Assembly (NCBI GenBank): GCA_013423385.1
Contig: BLZA01000009.1
Location: 558,001-622,000, forward strand
Direction of reading: 5' to 3'
DNA: 64,000 nt
Source of the DNA: Naganishia liquefaciens
Lineage: Eukaryota; Basidiomycota; Tremellomycetes; Filobasidiales; Filobasidiaceae
Shown: one piece after another, positions 1-10,100 of the stretch
How the letters are laid out: each line of letters opens with the position of its first letter
Position numbering within the stretch: the first letter of the stretch is position 1
The notes under the pieces: generated by a model
What the model was told of the DNA's origin: nothing
Databases searched by the model: none
Seen by the model: the letters and a program-made list of their open reading frames with translations, nothing else
Translations under genes and position numbers: made by a program

Positions 1-2101
1 GTAGATCCCCCATTCCGTCGAAGGGCGCAAATTCCGTGCCAGACGATCGAGCCAGCCATTCTTCTTCTGGAATCGCTTTTCATCATAATCAAGCGGTTGG
101 TGGCCTTTCTAAGACGCGGACCGCGCCCATCAAAATAGCGCTTCCTCACGCTGAGGCAAAACAGATACCGACTGGCCCTGCTTCCACACGCTCTCGACCA
201 GGATCTTCGCAGATGCCTCAGCGGAGCGGCCAGCCAGACTTGACGCCGGATCGTCGGCGCTTACGACAGGACACAGTCTCGGAAGCTTTCACGCTGTCAG
301 CTACGGTCCCACAGGCTGCAGCTCATCCGGGTGGTGAATACGCGGAACTTGCGAATTCATTACAGTTGCAACACACGATCTATGCAGACTTGATGGCTTC
401 CGCAGGCCCAGAAGTCAGGAATGTTTGGTCTGATCTGCTGCATGGTAAGACAGGGCTTACGGCCAACGTCGAACAGTTCTGGATCAGAACAATGAGGCAA
501 CAACCATCCCCGGATCAATTGCAAATGCTTCGGGTCCTGCAAGGGCAATGCATGGTGATTGCCGACCTTGAGAAGCAGATGGAGCGTTTGTCCGAAGTTG
601 AGCCTAGCGCGGAAATCGAGCGGATCGAGCATCAGCAGGAGCAGCCTACCACTGGATGGCAAAGCGGATCGTCGAATCTAACGGGTAAACAACCTCGGGA
701 TGTCTTGGAAGACCATGGTCAAGGCAGGCATCACCTGACTGCCCAAGGACCCAAGAATAATTTACAAGGAACTCCTTTCTTCCGAGAAGTAGATCCAAGC
801 CCGGCAGGCCCGGCAAGCCAATCATCTCTGGAACATCGCAGAACCGAAGATATTGCCAAAGCAGCGAAATCGAAACGTCGCGAAGCCAAGCCCGCTTTAC
901 CGTATGAGAAGATAGCTCAAGTGGGAGAGGGAACTTATGGAAAAGTATACAAGGCACGGAACAGCGAAGGTGTTGGTCTCGTCGCCTTGAAGAGGATTCG
1001 AATGGAAGGAGAGAAGGATGGCTTCCCCGTCACGGCTATGCGCGAGATCAAGCTCTTGCAAGGACTGGATCACGTCAACGTTGTCAAGTTGCATGAGATG
1101 ATGATATCAAACGGTAGGTACCTCGACATAACCTTGTTCAGGACTGATCATAATTACCTCGTCTCGGCAGGATCCGTGCATATGGTTATGGAGTACATGG
1201 ATCATGATCTCTCGGGCATATTATCTCAACCTCAAATCTCCCTGTCGGTTGCCAATCTCAAATCATTTTGCCAACAAATGCTTCGCGGACTCGCTTACCT
1301 CCATCGTCAGGCGATCTTGCATAGGGATATGAAGGGATCGAACATCTTGATTAACAGCAAAGGCGAACTGAAACTTGCCGACTTTGGCTTGGCTCGATAC
1401 TATACCAAACAGAAGCAGAATGATTACACGAACCGAGTCGTCACTCTTTGGTACAGAAGTCCAGAACTGCTGCTCGGAGAGACGATGTACGATGTCTGTA
1501 TTGACAATTGGAGCGCCGGGTAAGTCATGTCTGTCATGCCCAAAACGAAAGCTGATAGCGTACTGTTACACACAGGTGTATCATGCTCGAGTTATTTGTC
1601 CGGAAACCAGTCTTCCAAGGAAATGACGAGATTCATCAGCTAGAGGCCATCTATGAAATCATGGGCACTCCTACGGAAGAGGAATGGCCTGGTCTAGCCA
1701 GTATGCCATGGTACGAACTGGTCAAGCCCAAAGAGGTCCTGCCGTCCCGCTTTTACGAGTTTTTCGGCAAGTTAGTCCCGTTCCTGATTATTCCGGTTGA
1801 GCTATCTTTGACGAACCGTTTGCTTACAGACGACTCAACGCGGCCGGAGCGGAATTGGCAAAGGGTTTACTGCATTATGATCCCTCCAAGCGGTTGACCG
1901 CGGACCAGGCTCTCGATTCACCGTTCTTCAGCACTGAGGAGCCTGCCCCTGAGATACCTATACAGTAAGTTGGCTGCTCTCGCATCAGAAGGGGCTATTC
2001 TCAGCTCATATGCTTGACTCAGCATCGCCGACATCATTGGAGAATGGCACGAGATGGAGGCCAAAAACGAGCGCGCACGTCGGAAGCAGCGCGAGACGTG
2101 A
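1..2101 (+). CDS. CTK1: CTD kinase catalytic subunit, Ctk1/CDK12 group (5' partial)
   Basis: Cyclin-dependent kinase of the group that phosphorylates the RNA polymerase II C-terminal domain during elongation. A low-complexity N-terminal region precedes the kinase domain, which starts near base 898. Visible motifs are the glycine loop GEGTYGKVY, the VALKR lysine, a PVTAMRE helix (PSTAIRE equivalent), HRDMKGSN, DFGLA and the T-loop YTNRVVTLWYRSPE. The MEGEKDGFP and MPWYELVKP stretches match Ctk1/CDK12 rather than Cdc2 or Bur1. Introns are read at 1114-1170 and 1520-1575, with two more near 1770-1828 and 1965-2023; the last exon ends at 2101. The frame is open to base 1 and the first in-frame ATG lies only at 211, so the true start is probably outside the window. 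The family is sure; the assignment to Ctk1 is by motif resemblance. Confidence 0.9.
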
Positions 2102-2729
2102 GGGAAAGAAGCGTCCCAGATCAGATTCATCCTATATCCATGCATAGTAAATAGCACATCGTTGGTTGCTAACTATACCCATAGATCTTGATCTTTTTAC
2201 TCACATTAACGAGATTTTCTGTTGTGTTACCAACGGCGAATAGAGGAGCGCCTGATGGCCCGGATGGGCTGCATGCTCAGGTTCTCGGATACCACACAGC
2301 GAACGGATGCAGTCCAGGATATTGAGGAGGGCTCAGGGAGGAAGCGAAATAGGGGCTCAGAACTTGATGGTAGAGGACCTATACAACAGCTTGTAGATCA
2401 GTAGAACGCTTCAATATCGCCGCTGTCCATGGAATAATGGCAATGATGATGGAACTTTCATTCGAGATGTGGATCCCCAGCTGGATGCCTGGATCACTCA
2501 AGCGGATCCAAATGTCGCCGGCTATTGCGGTCTTTGTTCCGGAGGGGTTTCAGCCAAGTGGTGTAAACGGCCGATGACTCATGAACGAACGCCGAGCATT
2601 GGCTGCAAACCCAAGCGTACATACCCGCTATCTAGCACATACCATCAGCCTGACTGAAAAGCATATCAATCACGGCGAACATTCCCTTGGACTTGACATC
2701 CGCACCGTTTTCCCCTCTGCTCAGACACC
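2102..2729. other. Intergenic, 628 bp
   Basis: Lies between the end of the Ctk1-type kinase and the start of the SET-domain gene, both on the plus strand. It should hold the kinase 3' end and the SET-gene promoter. Two short open frames (2222-2404, 2469-2657) have no recognisable product. I see no RNA gene. Confidence 0.5.
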
Positions 2730-3534
2730 ATGACGATCGCTTTAAACACCCTCAGCCGGGACAGCGCCCACGTTCCCTATACCAAGCCGACGCCGGCGAA
2801 TGCTTCTTCGTACCAGCCTACTCATCCTGAGCTCCTCAAGGTTGTGCTGCAGCAAGGCAAGGGAAGCGATGGAGATGACACATACTCGAGCTACTTGATT
2901 GCGGAAAAGGTGAGTTACCCCTTCCTCGTTATCGTTGATCAAATATTCAAATTACTGCCGTTCCCCTAGGACTTCCCCGCCAACACGATCATTACCCAAG
3001 TAACCAATCTGACACCTGGAACTAAGGCCTACTCGAGTGTACAGCATGGGAATGGCGAACACGATCACTTTGAGCTGAACAGCGACCTGTTGTTCGGTAA
3101 GCCCAAGGCAAAGAGGCCCTCCTCGCGATATTGTGCTAATTAGCGCGCATTTTAACAGTCAATCACTCCTGCCGACCCAACGTGGCATTCGACCTCTCAC
3201 ATCCTCGATCGTCTGCCGATATCAAGGAAGAACGGTATCCAGCCGAATGGACTTTGCGGACACTGTCAAGGCCCATTGCAAAGGGAGAAACCCTGACCTT
3301 CTTCTATCCTTCAACGGAATGGGACATGGGGGCTCCCTTCACGTGTAATTGTGCCGAGTCGGTGCGTCTAACGTGATCCGTGTTTTTTTTGATCAAAGTA
3401 GCTAATCAAAATTGCGGTCGCAGAATTGCCTCGGACAGATCCAGGGCGCCAAGTACCTCAGCCTAGCCCAGCTTAAGCAGCAAGAATTCATCAACCCGCA
3501 TATCATGCAGAAGAAAATGGAGGAGACGTCATAG
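2730..3534 (+). CDS. Small SET-domain protein
   Basis: A compact protein of about 190 residues built around a SET domain, the fold used by protein lysine methyltransferases. The hallmark NHSCRPNVAF (cofactor and substrate site), the downstream LTFFY with its conserved Tyr, and a C-terminal Cys cluster resembling a post-SET zinc site (CNCAES followed by NC) are all visible. The coding sequence is in four exons; the first intron is 2910-2969, and others lie near 3096-3159 and 3360-3422. It is much shorter than Set1/Set2-type enzymes and has no extra domains, so the substrate cannot be told and could be a non-histone protein. It faces the AlkB-like gene with convergent 3' ends 267 bp apart. Confidence 0.85.
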
Positions 3535-3801
3535 GGTCTATCTGGAGGGCGTCGTGAGCGCAGGCGCGAAAACGAGGAAGACCCAAAACGAGTGAAATTT
3601 TCAGAAAGATCTTGTACATCATAGCATACTATCCAGCATTAGCGCATTTGACATCGTCCTGACTACCGCCAAAACGAACGATGCCGCGGGTAGTGTACTG
3701 GTGTCCACGCGTCCGTAGAATAGGTTGACTACATATATCCCTTGCAATAGTCACGCTCGACGCGACCAAGGGTCCATCGACGGATTGAGATGCGCCAAGG
3801 G

Positions 3802-4581
3802 TTACCGCTTGACTCTGAATGTCAAACTCGTCCTCTTCCACTCCTTGCCGGGTCGCGAAGCCATCCTGCCAGTACGTGATCTCACAATCTCATGCTGCCA
3901 CTTGTACCTCGCATCTCCGCGCAAGACCGCCAAACTCCTCGGCGGCAACCAAACATCCACCCTTCTCCCCGTCCGCTTGGCTAGCCTACTCTTCCCGCTC
4001 CGCACAGAGCCATCGTGCGCCATCTCTAGCTCGTGGAAACGCATATGATCGCCGTCATGGAGTGTGAGGGAACAAACGGGTTCGCCAAAAGTAAAATTTT
4101 CGACATGCGCCGAGATCCCGTGGGCGGCCTTGTATTCGTTGACGATGCAGTATTGCGGAGGCCTGAGGGAATCGTAAATGCCTTGCTTGAAGAACAACTG
4201 CATGAGTGCGTCAAATTCCGGGGGGATTGGAGGCGCTGCGATTATTTCCGGCTTTTGTTGAGGCTCGGAGACTTCCTGCTTCGGGTCTGGCATGAGACAG
4301 TAGGTTCCCCCGAAATGCATTGTCCTTCTTGCCAGATCGGTTCGCCATGACTGATTCTCCAGGAAAACGAGGAGAAAGTCTTCCAGCCTCTTAGAGATGA
4401 AGTCAGAAATCACCGATAGACCAGAGATTTGGGCAGCTGCATCAACATGATGAGATGAACGTTTGCAGATGATCGGAGCTTGGCGAGGCTTGACAGAAAT
4501 TGGTTTGCACTTTTCATATCGATCCGTCACTTTGGGGTTGGACGGCGAGGAGAAGAAATCCAGCAAGCTTGGCTGTACCAT
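3802..4581 (-). CDS. AlkB-like 2-oxoglutarate/Fe(II) dioxygenase with N-terminal PIP box
   Basis: A single-exon protein of 259 residues in the AlkB family of oxidative demethylases that repair alkylated nucleic acid or modify RNA and protein. The double-stranded beta-helix is marked by CIVNEY, the iron site H159-V-E161 with distal H230 (WQHEI), and the 2-oxoglutarate signature R250-TSLTF-R256. The carboxylate ligand reads as Glu where AlkB proteins normally have Asp. Residues 3-10 (QPSLLDFF) fit the PCNA-binding PIP consensus exactly, which suggests recruitment to replication forks. The start at 4581 is chosen because the PIP box follows at once, where such boxes often sit. It is divergent from the WD40 gene. 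The substrate is unknown; ALKBH2-type DNA repair is an inference from the PIP box. Confidence 0.88.
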   Translation of the reverse strand: MVQPSLLDFFSSPSNPKVTDRYEKCKPISVKPRQAPIICKRSSHHVDAAAQISGLSVISDFISKRLEDFLLVFLENQSWRTDLARRTMHFGGTYCLMPDPKQEVSEPQQKPEIIAAPPIPPEFDALMQLFFKQGIYDSLRPPQYCIVNEYKAAHGISAHVENFTFGEPVCSLTLHDGDHMRFHELEMAHDGSVRSGKSRLAKRTGRRVDVWLPPRSLAVLRGDARYKWQHEIVRSRTGRMASRPGKEWKRTSLTFRVKR

Positions 4582-5090
4582 AAGTGTCGTTTTGAGTGAT
4601 CATATTAGAAGGGAAAGACTTGAAATCATCGGCGCAGGTTTTATCCCAATTCTCATTCTCGCCACCATCGGATCTCACCGCCGACCAGTAGATTCGTCAT
4701 TTCTCGCCACCCGTGTGTGGAGGCCCCGCACCTTCCCCGCGATCACGCGGCTCAGGCTGACACGGATGCACGGGCGATAGCAGAGATCAGCTGCCCTCCC
4801 CGCAGTGCGTTCCCAGTCAGCGCCATCGTCCTGCTCAAGCCATTCATCTTCTCTCGACATCCAATAGCAGCAATACAACACATAGCATATTTTGCGCCCC
4901 GGACCGCATCGCAGGATTCCCGTACGCCCCCGGACTTGTCGAACGTCAAGCCATAAGCCTATCTACTTCAATCCATCCGACCAGGTCTTGCACGTACGCC
5001 ATCCAAGGGCACATCGTCAGGGATATCAGGGCGGACTCCGCCAATTAGGAGAAAGAATACCTTAGAGGCTATATCTCTACCCTTCCGAGA
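4582..5090. promoter_or_regulatory. Divergent promoter region, 509 bp
   Basis: Lies between the minus-strand AlkB-like gene and the plus-strand WD40/DUF2415 gene, so it must contain both promoters. No recognised binding site or RNA gene was seen. Confidence 0.45.
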
Positions 5091-7739
5091 ATGGTTCGGT
5101 GAGTACTATGCCCGGCCTCGGCGTCTATGGCGTCAGGAAATCTATAATCAGATTGCTTGACTGACTGATGCCTAACATGTACAGCACACCGGAACGAAGG
5201 CTTCGAGGCCACGCTTCGTTTGTACTGCCCCATACGGAATCCTCCTCGGCTACGTCAGGCGTCCACATATCAAGTCCCACGATACCGCAAAGCGCGGCCG
5301 ACGCCCGAATCCGCAACTCCGAGTTGTCTGATCTCCATCTCGAGCCGACGTTTGTGGTTCCTGCGGCTATCACAGTTGTGCATCCGCAACTGCGAGACCT
5401 CATATCTTGCCCCAAAGAACGGGGGGTCCTGTATCACGTCAAAGGGACGAGTATCGTCGAGTTGACAGTAGATATACATAATGATGAAGGGGGCGACGAT
5501 AATCGAAGCTGCGATGACAACAAGCGTTCCGGATCTGGAAGCAGATCACCGATGAGCAGAGAATGGTGGTGTCCTTCGGTAAGGCTTTTGGCTTACTTCA
5601 AGGAGGACCCCTGTTTCCTCTATCGATGATTGACTCATTCTCTTCTATCTCCCGTTTCGTCTCCGCTTACAGTATCATTCCCGCCAAGTCTCGTCCCTGG
5701 GATTCATTCCCAACTGCTTGACGACGTCGTAAGTCTATACGGCTTCGATGCGCAGAAGGCGGATGTCTCAACCCCTTGACCGACAGGATGGATATGCTCG
5801 CCTGCGGGGGTCAGCAAGGGGAGTTGCATTTGACGACTTTGCCGCCACCTGCATCGGAAGGCTGGGGACGCTCCGAAAGCACAATGCAGAGAGAGAGCGG
5901 TGGATGGAGGAACCGTTCCACGCAATCGCATGATCCGTCTTCCTCGGCGTCTTGGTCGATGACGGCAACGCTGCCCCATGCATCAATCAACAACTCGTTC
6001 GTTCTGTTGCCGCCTTATTCGGGCGATACTCCATTACCAACAAGACCGGGATCACCGATTGAAGAAACGACGAATCAGGGCAGTGTCTATCAGGGAGCGA
6101 GAGATGGGGCAGGTGTCAGTGCGCCGGTGGCCACATTTCCCAATTCCCTACCGAGAGGCAGTCGCGTTCGCCGGTATTCCACACGAGAATATCACCTAGA
6201 TGACGCGAGGCGACCATCAGCTTTCAGTAATCGATCCGAAGATTTGACAGACGATTCAAGGAGATCCAGCGACGGTAGCCCTGCTGGAGGAGACGACGGT
6301 ATGAGCTTTTTGAACACGTTGATGCATGCGTCTTCGAGCGCAAACCCGATGGATCCGCCGCCTTACACGCTCACTACCAGCCCTGATGAGTTCATGCCCA
6401 GAGATCCGTCCAGCACTCGACCCAGAATCAATCGCGCATTCAGGGGTCGCACACATTCTGAAGGAAATAGGACCGCCGCGGGGAATAGCCCTATGACCTT
6501 TGACCGACGCCGATCCTCAAATATGTCAAACTCAATAGAGCCCGACATCTACGTGCACGCGAGCGGCATGGCCACGTTCGGTTCCCAGACTGCCGTAGGG
6601 TCTACCCAACCTTATACCAGGCATCCACCTCCATCATGGTACTCCCACTTGATGATTGATAGCCAATTCCCTCAACGCCGACATCCGTCCGGTCCCATCT
6701 CTTTGCCAATTTCGGCGCCGAGAGGGGATCCTAGGCTTCTGGTCTCCAACAATGACCATTTCGTCAAGCTCTTTGCATTGCGTGCACCGAGACCTGGAGC
6801 GATGGATCGGGATGGAACGCGAGAGAGTGATGCCAAGTTTGGAACAAGGAGATTGACAAACGTCGGCGGTGTCAAAATCAATACCGCGGCGAATCATTGT
6901 ATGTGCCCCTTCTATTCCGACTACGCTTAAATGCTCAACGAATCACCAATAGCATCACTTTCGCCCGACGGTAAGACCATGATATGCGTGGGCGACAATC
7001 ACGAGCTCTACCTATACGAGGTCATAAGCGGGGGAGTTGATTTCAGGCTGATTCGCACGTATCGAGCGAGCGATGATGCTGGGTTCTCCACAAGCTGGAG
7101 CAAAGATGGCAAAAAATTCGCAGTCGCCAGCCAAGATGGAGTTGTTACTGTATGGGATCATCGGTAAGCTGCAGTCCCTCACGACAAGCGGTATCAATAT
7201 TGATGAGCCGTGTTAGCTCTTCGGACCCTCTGGCGAAGCTCTTTACTCGCACGCGCCATGACTTCGGCAGGTTCGACTATGAGGATTCGTACTATTGGCG
7301 ATCCGCCTCTAGTGATGGAAGCAGAAGAGACCCGGCCAGAGTCGTCAAGTTCAGCCCTCCAGGCAGTTCTCGTGATCTACTGGTTTTCTCCGAGGTAAGT
7401 GTCTTTGTTGAGCATCTGAGTACGGTGCTGATAGATCGAAAATCAAAAATCCCTTCGCAGGAGGGAGAAGCGATACACATCGTAGACGCCAGGACCTTTG
7501 ACGTACAATCTAGGGTCGAGTTGCCCATCGTCAGCCGAGAAGAGAGGATTCGCAACGCTCATCATTCGTCTTATTCTCCGACAAGGCGGATGGGCCCCGA
7601 CGGCGGCAGAGTGGGCATTGCAGGCATCGCCTTCGATCCTACAGGCGATTTCTTGTATGCGGGAACAGAAGCTGTGATGGTCGAGTACGACCTTCGACGT
7701 CACGCTCGACGGGGTTTAGGAAGCTGGGTCCTAGCTTAG
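5091..7739 (+). CDS. WD40-repeat protein with DUF2415
   Basis: A fungal WD-repeat protein of unknown function. The start is at 5091: the first coding exon is only 8 nt (Met-Val plus two bases of Arg) and joins at 5185 to give MVRTPERRLRGH. Further introns are read at about 5578-5671, 5728-5787, 6899-6952, 7164-7216 and 7394-7460. WD-type blades are visible as MDMLACGGQQGELHL, SSLSPDGKTMICVGDNHELYLYE, and FSTSWSKDGKKFAVASQDG followed by VTVWD. A Ser/Pro-rich insert of about 250 residues separates the first and later blades. RVVKFSPPGSSRDLLVFSE carries the DLL motif that defines Pfam DUF2415, followed by IHIVDARTF and a last blade ending at 7739. Localisation and partners cannot be inferred from the sequence. 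Confidence 0.85.
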
Positions 7740-7907
7740 CGGTACTTAGTATGTCATAATGGTTGTATGCACTAGTCAGGTTGTCTTGGATGAAAATTGA
7801 AGACGACTGCCTTATACTGTGAATAGGAAAGTATAAATTTCACGAGCGCTCTGTTGTTTCAACGCTGTTCTTTGCCTATGGCACCCATACAACTTTGCTC
7901 ACAGCCC

Positions 7908-9605
7908 CTACTCTCTTGTACCCCCGACTTTCTTGCCTTGCACAAATACACTGGCAATATCTCTATCATCGGACACAAATAGGAACCGCTCGAACGTCTC
8001 CTTGAGCCTGATTCGCTTCTGATTCCGATCCAACCCTGTTGGTGGGCTTTCCCCCACGTCAAGGAAGAAGTTTGGCGACCGTCCAGGCGTCACATGCAAA
8101 GCATCGAATTCCTTTCCGGGCAAGAAGTTGCCGATCGTATCTGCCATCTTGCACAATGCTGCACCACCCACGGTCGCTAGATAGAACAATGTGGGTATCG
8201 GAAGCGGCTTGTTCGTGAATTGACCTGTCCTTTGACTTTGACCATTGATGCTCTCGGGCTGCACTGCAAGCATTTTCGACAACATTGATGCGTTTCGCAG
8301 CTGCGGCAGGACGCCCAAAGCAAACCCCCCAGAGCAATCGCTTCCTAGTCCGACCTAAGATCGTCCCAATGAGCGAGGTGTACAGACACGATACGAGTAT
8401 AGACTCACCTTCAAGCCCTTGTCGAGCATTGCGCCAACTCTTGCTCCCCCGCTCATCAAGTTGAAGTTGCTGGTGGGGCAGTGGCTGATGCCGGCATCGG
8501 TGCGCCTGATGACATCCATCTCCTCATCGGTCAGCCATACGCAGTGAGCGAGAATGGTGTTGTCTCGCAGCATGCCGTGGCGCTCATACACCTCGGTGTA
8601 TGAACTGCACTCTGGGAAGGACCGTAGTGTCTCCTTGATCTCTGTTCGATTTTCCGAGAGATGGGTCTGGATATGGACGTCTGGCTCGGACTTCATGAGA
8701 TCTCCGAGGGATCTCATAAGTTCTGAGGTGCATGACAAGGCGAATCTCGGGGTTATGACAGGTTGAACAAGCGGGCGTTTGGATTCCGTCTTTCCGTTTG
8801 AAGTCGATGGGGATAGGCTTCGGATATAGGAAATCAAGTCCTGCGTGTCCTGGATGGAAGACTCCACGGAAGCTTCGCAATAATAGTCTGGACAGTTCCG
8901 ATTCATGTTGCACTTTCCAACGAGGGCGCGTTGGCCTGGGATTGATTGCTTGAGCGTAAGGAGTCATTGCAGAGTCAAAGCATGCTCACCTCTCCTAAGG
9001 ACAACATCGGCAAGAACTTTTGCGCTGGATGCATGCTGACTGGCATAGTAAGAGCAGGTGGTAGTCTGTGAAGATTTCTGTCAATTTGATTCGCAGACTC
9101 TTCTCCGCAGCTCGCACGCACTCCGGCATTTAGATTTCGTTTGACCACTTCGTCGTACACCTTGTGCGCATAGTCGGAATCCGTGAATTTGGCCTCGCGG
9201 GGAAACGTGAGCTGTTGCAACCAGTCCAGCAGCTCATACTCCTGGCCCAGTCCAAGATTCGGGTATTGTGGGGCATGCTGATCACGGGTCGCAACATGCG
9301 ATCAGTCATGGCCCTTGACAACAAGGAAAACAGATGATTCTCACTGTATGAGTGTCAATGAGCCCCGGGCAAATGAAGTCGCTGTCATCCAGCTGCATAA
9401 ACGTAAATCCGGAAGAGGCAGTCGAATCCTCGAGGTTCAAGCCATGACGCAACGCTGCCTCTTGCAACTGACTTTCGTCGACATCCTTCTCGATCCAAGC
9501 GATGGCACCGTTCGAGACATAGACGAGAGTATCGACCAGATAGTCCAATTCCGTGAGCGAGACCGAATGGACGAAAGAGCCGTAGAAGAGTGTGTTGCCA
9601 GACAT
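7908..9605 (-). CDS. GUD1: Guanine deaminase
   Basis: Cytosolic zinc amidohydrolase that converts guanine to xanthine and ammonia in purine salvage and nitrogen scavenging. After splicing the diagnostic blocks read in order: the zinc-binding CPGLIDTHTHAPQYPN, GTTTCSYYASQHASS, GKCNMNRNCPDYY, the second zinc histidine in QTHLSENRTE, HCVWLTDEEM, HCPTSNFNL, and GLGSDCSGG with the metal-ligand Asp. The GTTTC block appears only after removal of an intron near 9060-9130, and GLGSDC only after one near 8347-8407, which supports the model. The N-terminus MSGNTLFYGSFVHS fits the family. Neighbouring genes are unrelated, though nitrate reductase lies 6 kb away, so regulation by nitrogen is possible but not shown. 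Confidence 0.95.
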
Positions 9606-10100
9606 CGGAAAAAGCGGTCCAAGGTCAGCCCAGTGTGAAGCAGAGGCCTACACCTTGGAGATTATATGCGGCCCAACGAGAATGCAAGCGGGAAGGTGGC
9701 AGTCGACCTCCACTTCCGAACTTCTCGGATAGCTTCGTTTGCAGCTTCCGGACCGGCTTTGGATAACGCGCGCGTGTTTATCGATAGAGCTATCGATAGT
9801 CCACCTGGCGACCGGCTCTTTGCCAGATGCTGCCCGTTGCCAAGTATTCCTATCGTCGACGTCGACAACGAGTGCCTTGTATCATGCCGTGTCAAGCAAC
9901 GTGTACTCCCTTCGCGCCTTATGCCTTGATGTCTTCCATGTCTGCCATGATAGATACCACTCATATCCGTAAAACGCTGTTGCCGAATCAGAACTAGTTC
10001 TTATAAATGGGAACGCTGAGGTGAAATTAGGGATATCTCAACAAGGAAGCATGGTATACATTGCGAATCACAACCAACGAGGAGCCCAGAAATGCCCACA
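9606..10100. other. Intergenic, 495 bp, with a short palindrome
   Basis: Upstream of guanine deaminase and downstream of the thaumatin-like gene, both on the minus strand. It holds the guanine deaminase promoter. A perfect inverted repeat, TATCGATAG-AG-CTATCGATA, lies at 9779-9798, about 175 bp upstream of the ATG. It could be a dimeric factor site; the factor is unknown. Confidence 0.5.

Noticed and set aside
9662-9964. 100-residue minus-strand frame upstream of guanine deaminase
   Set aside because: Basic, low-information composition with no family likeness. It lies in the expected promoter and does not splice into the deaminase N-terminus.
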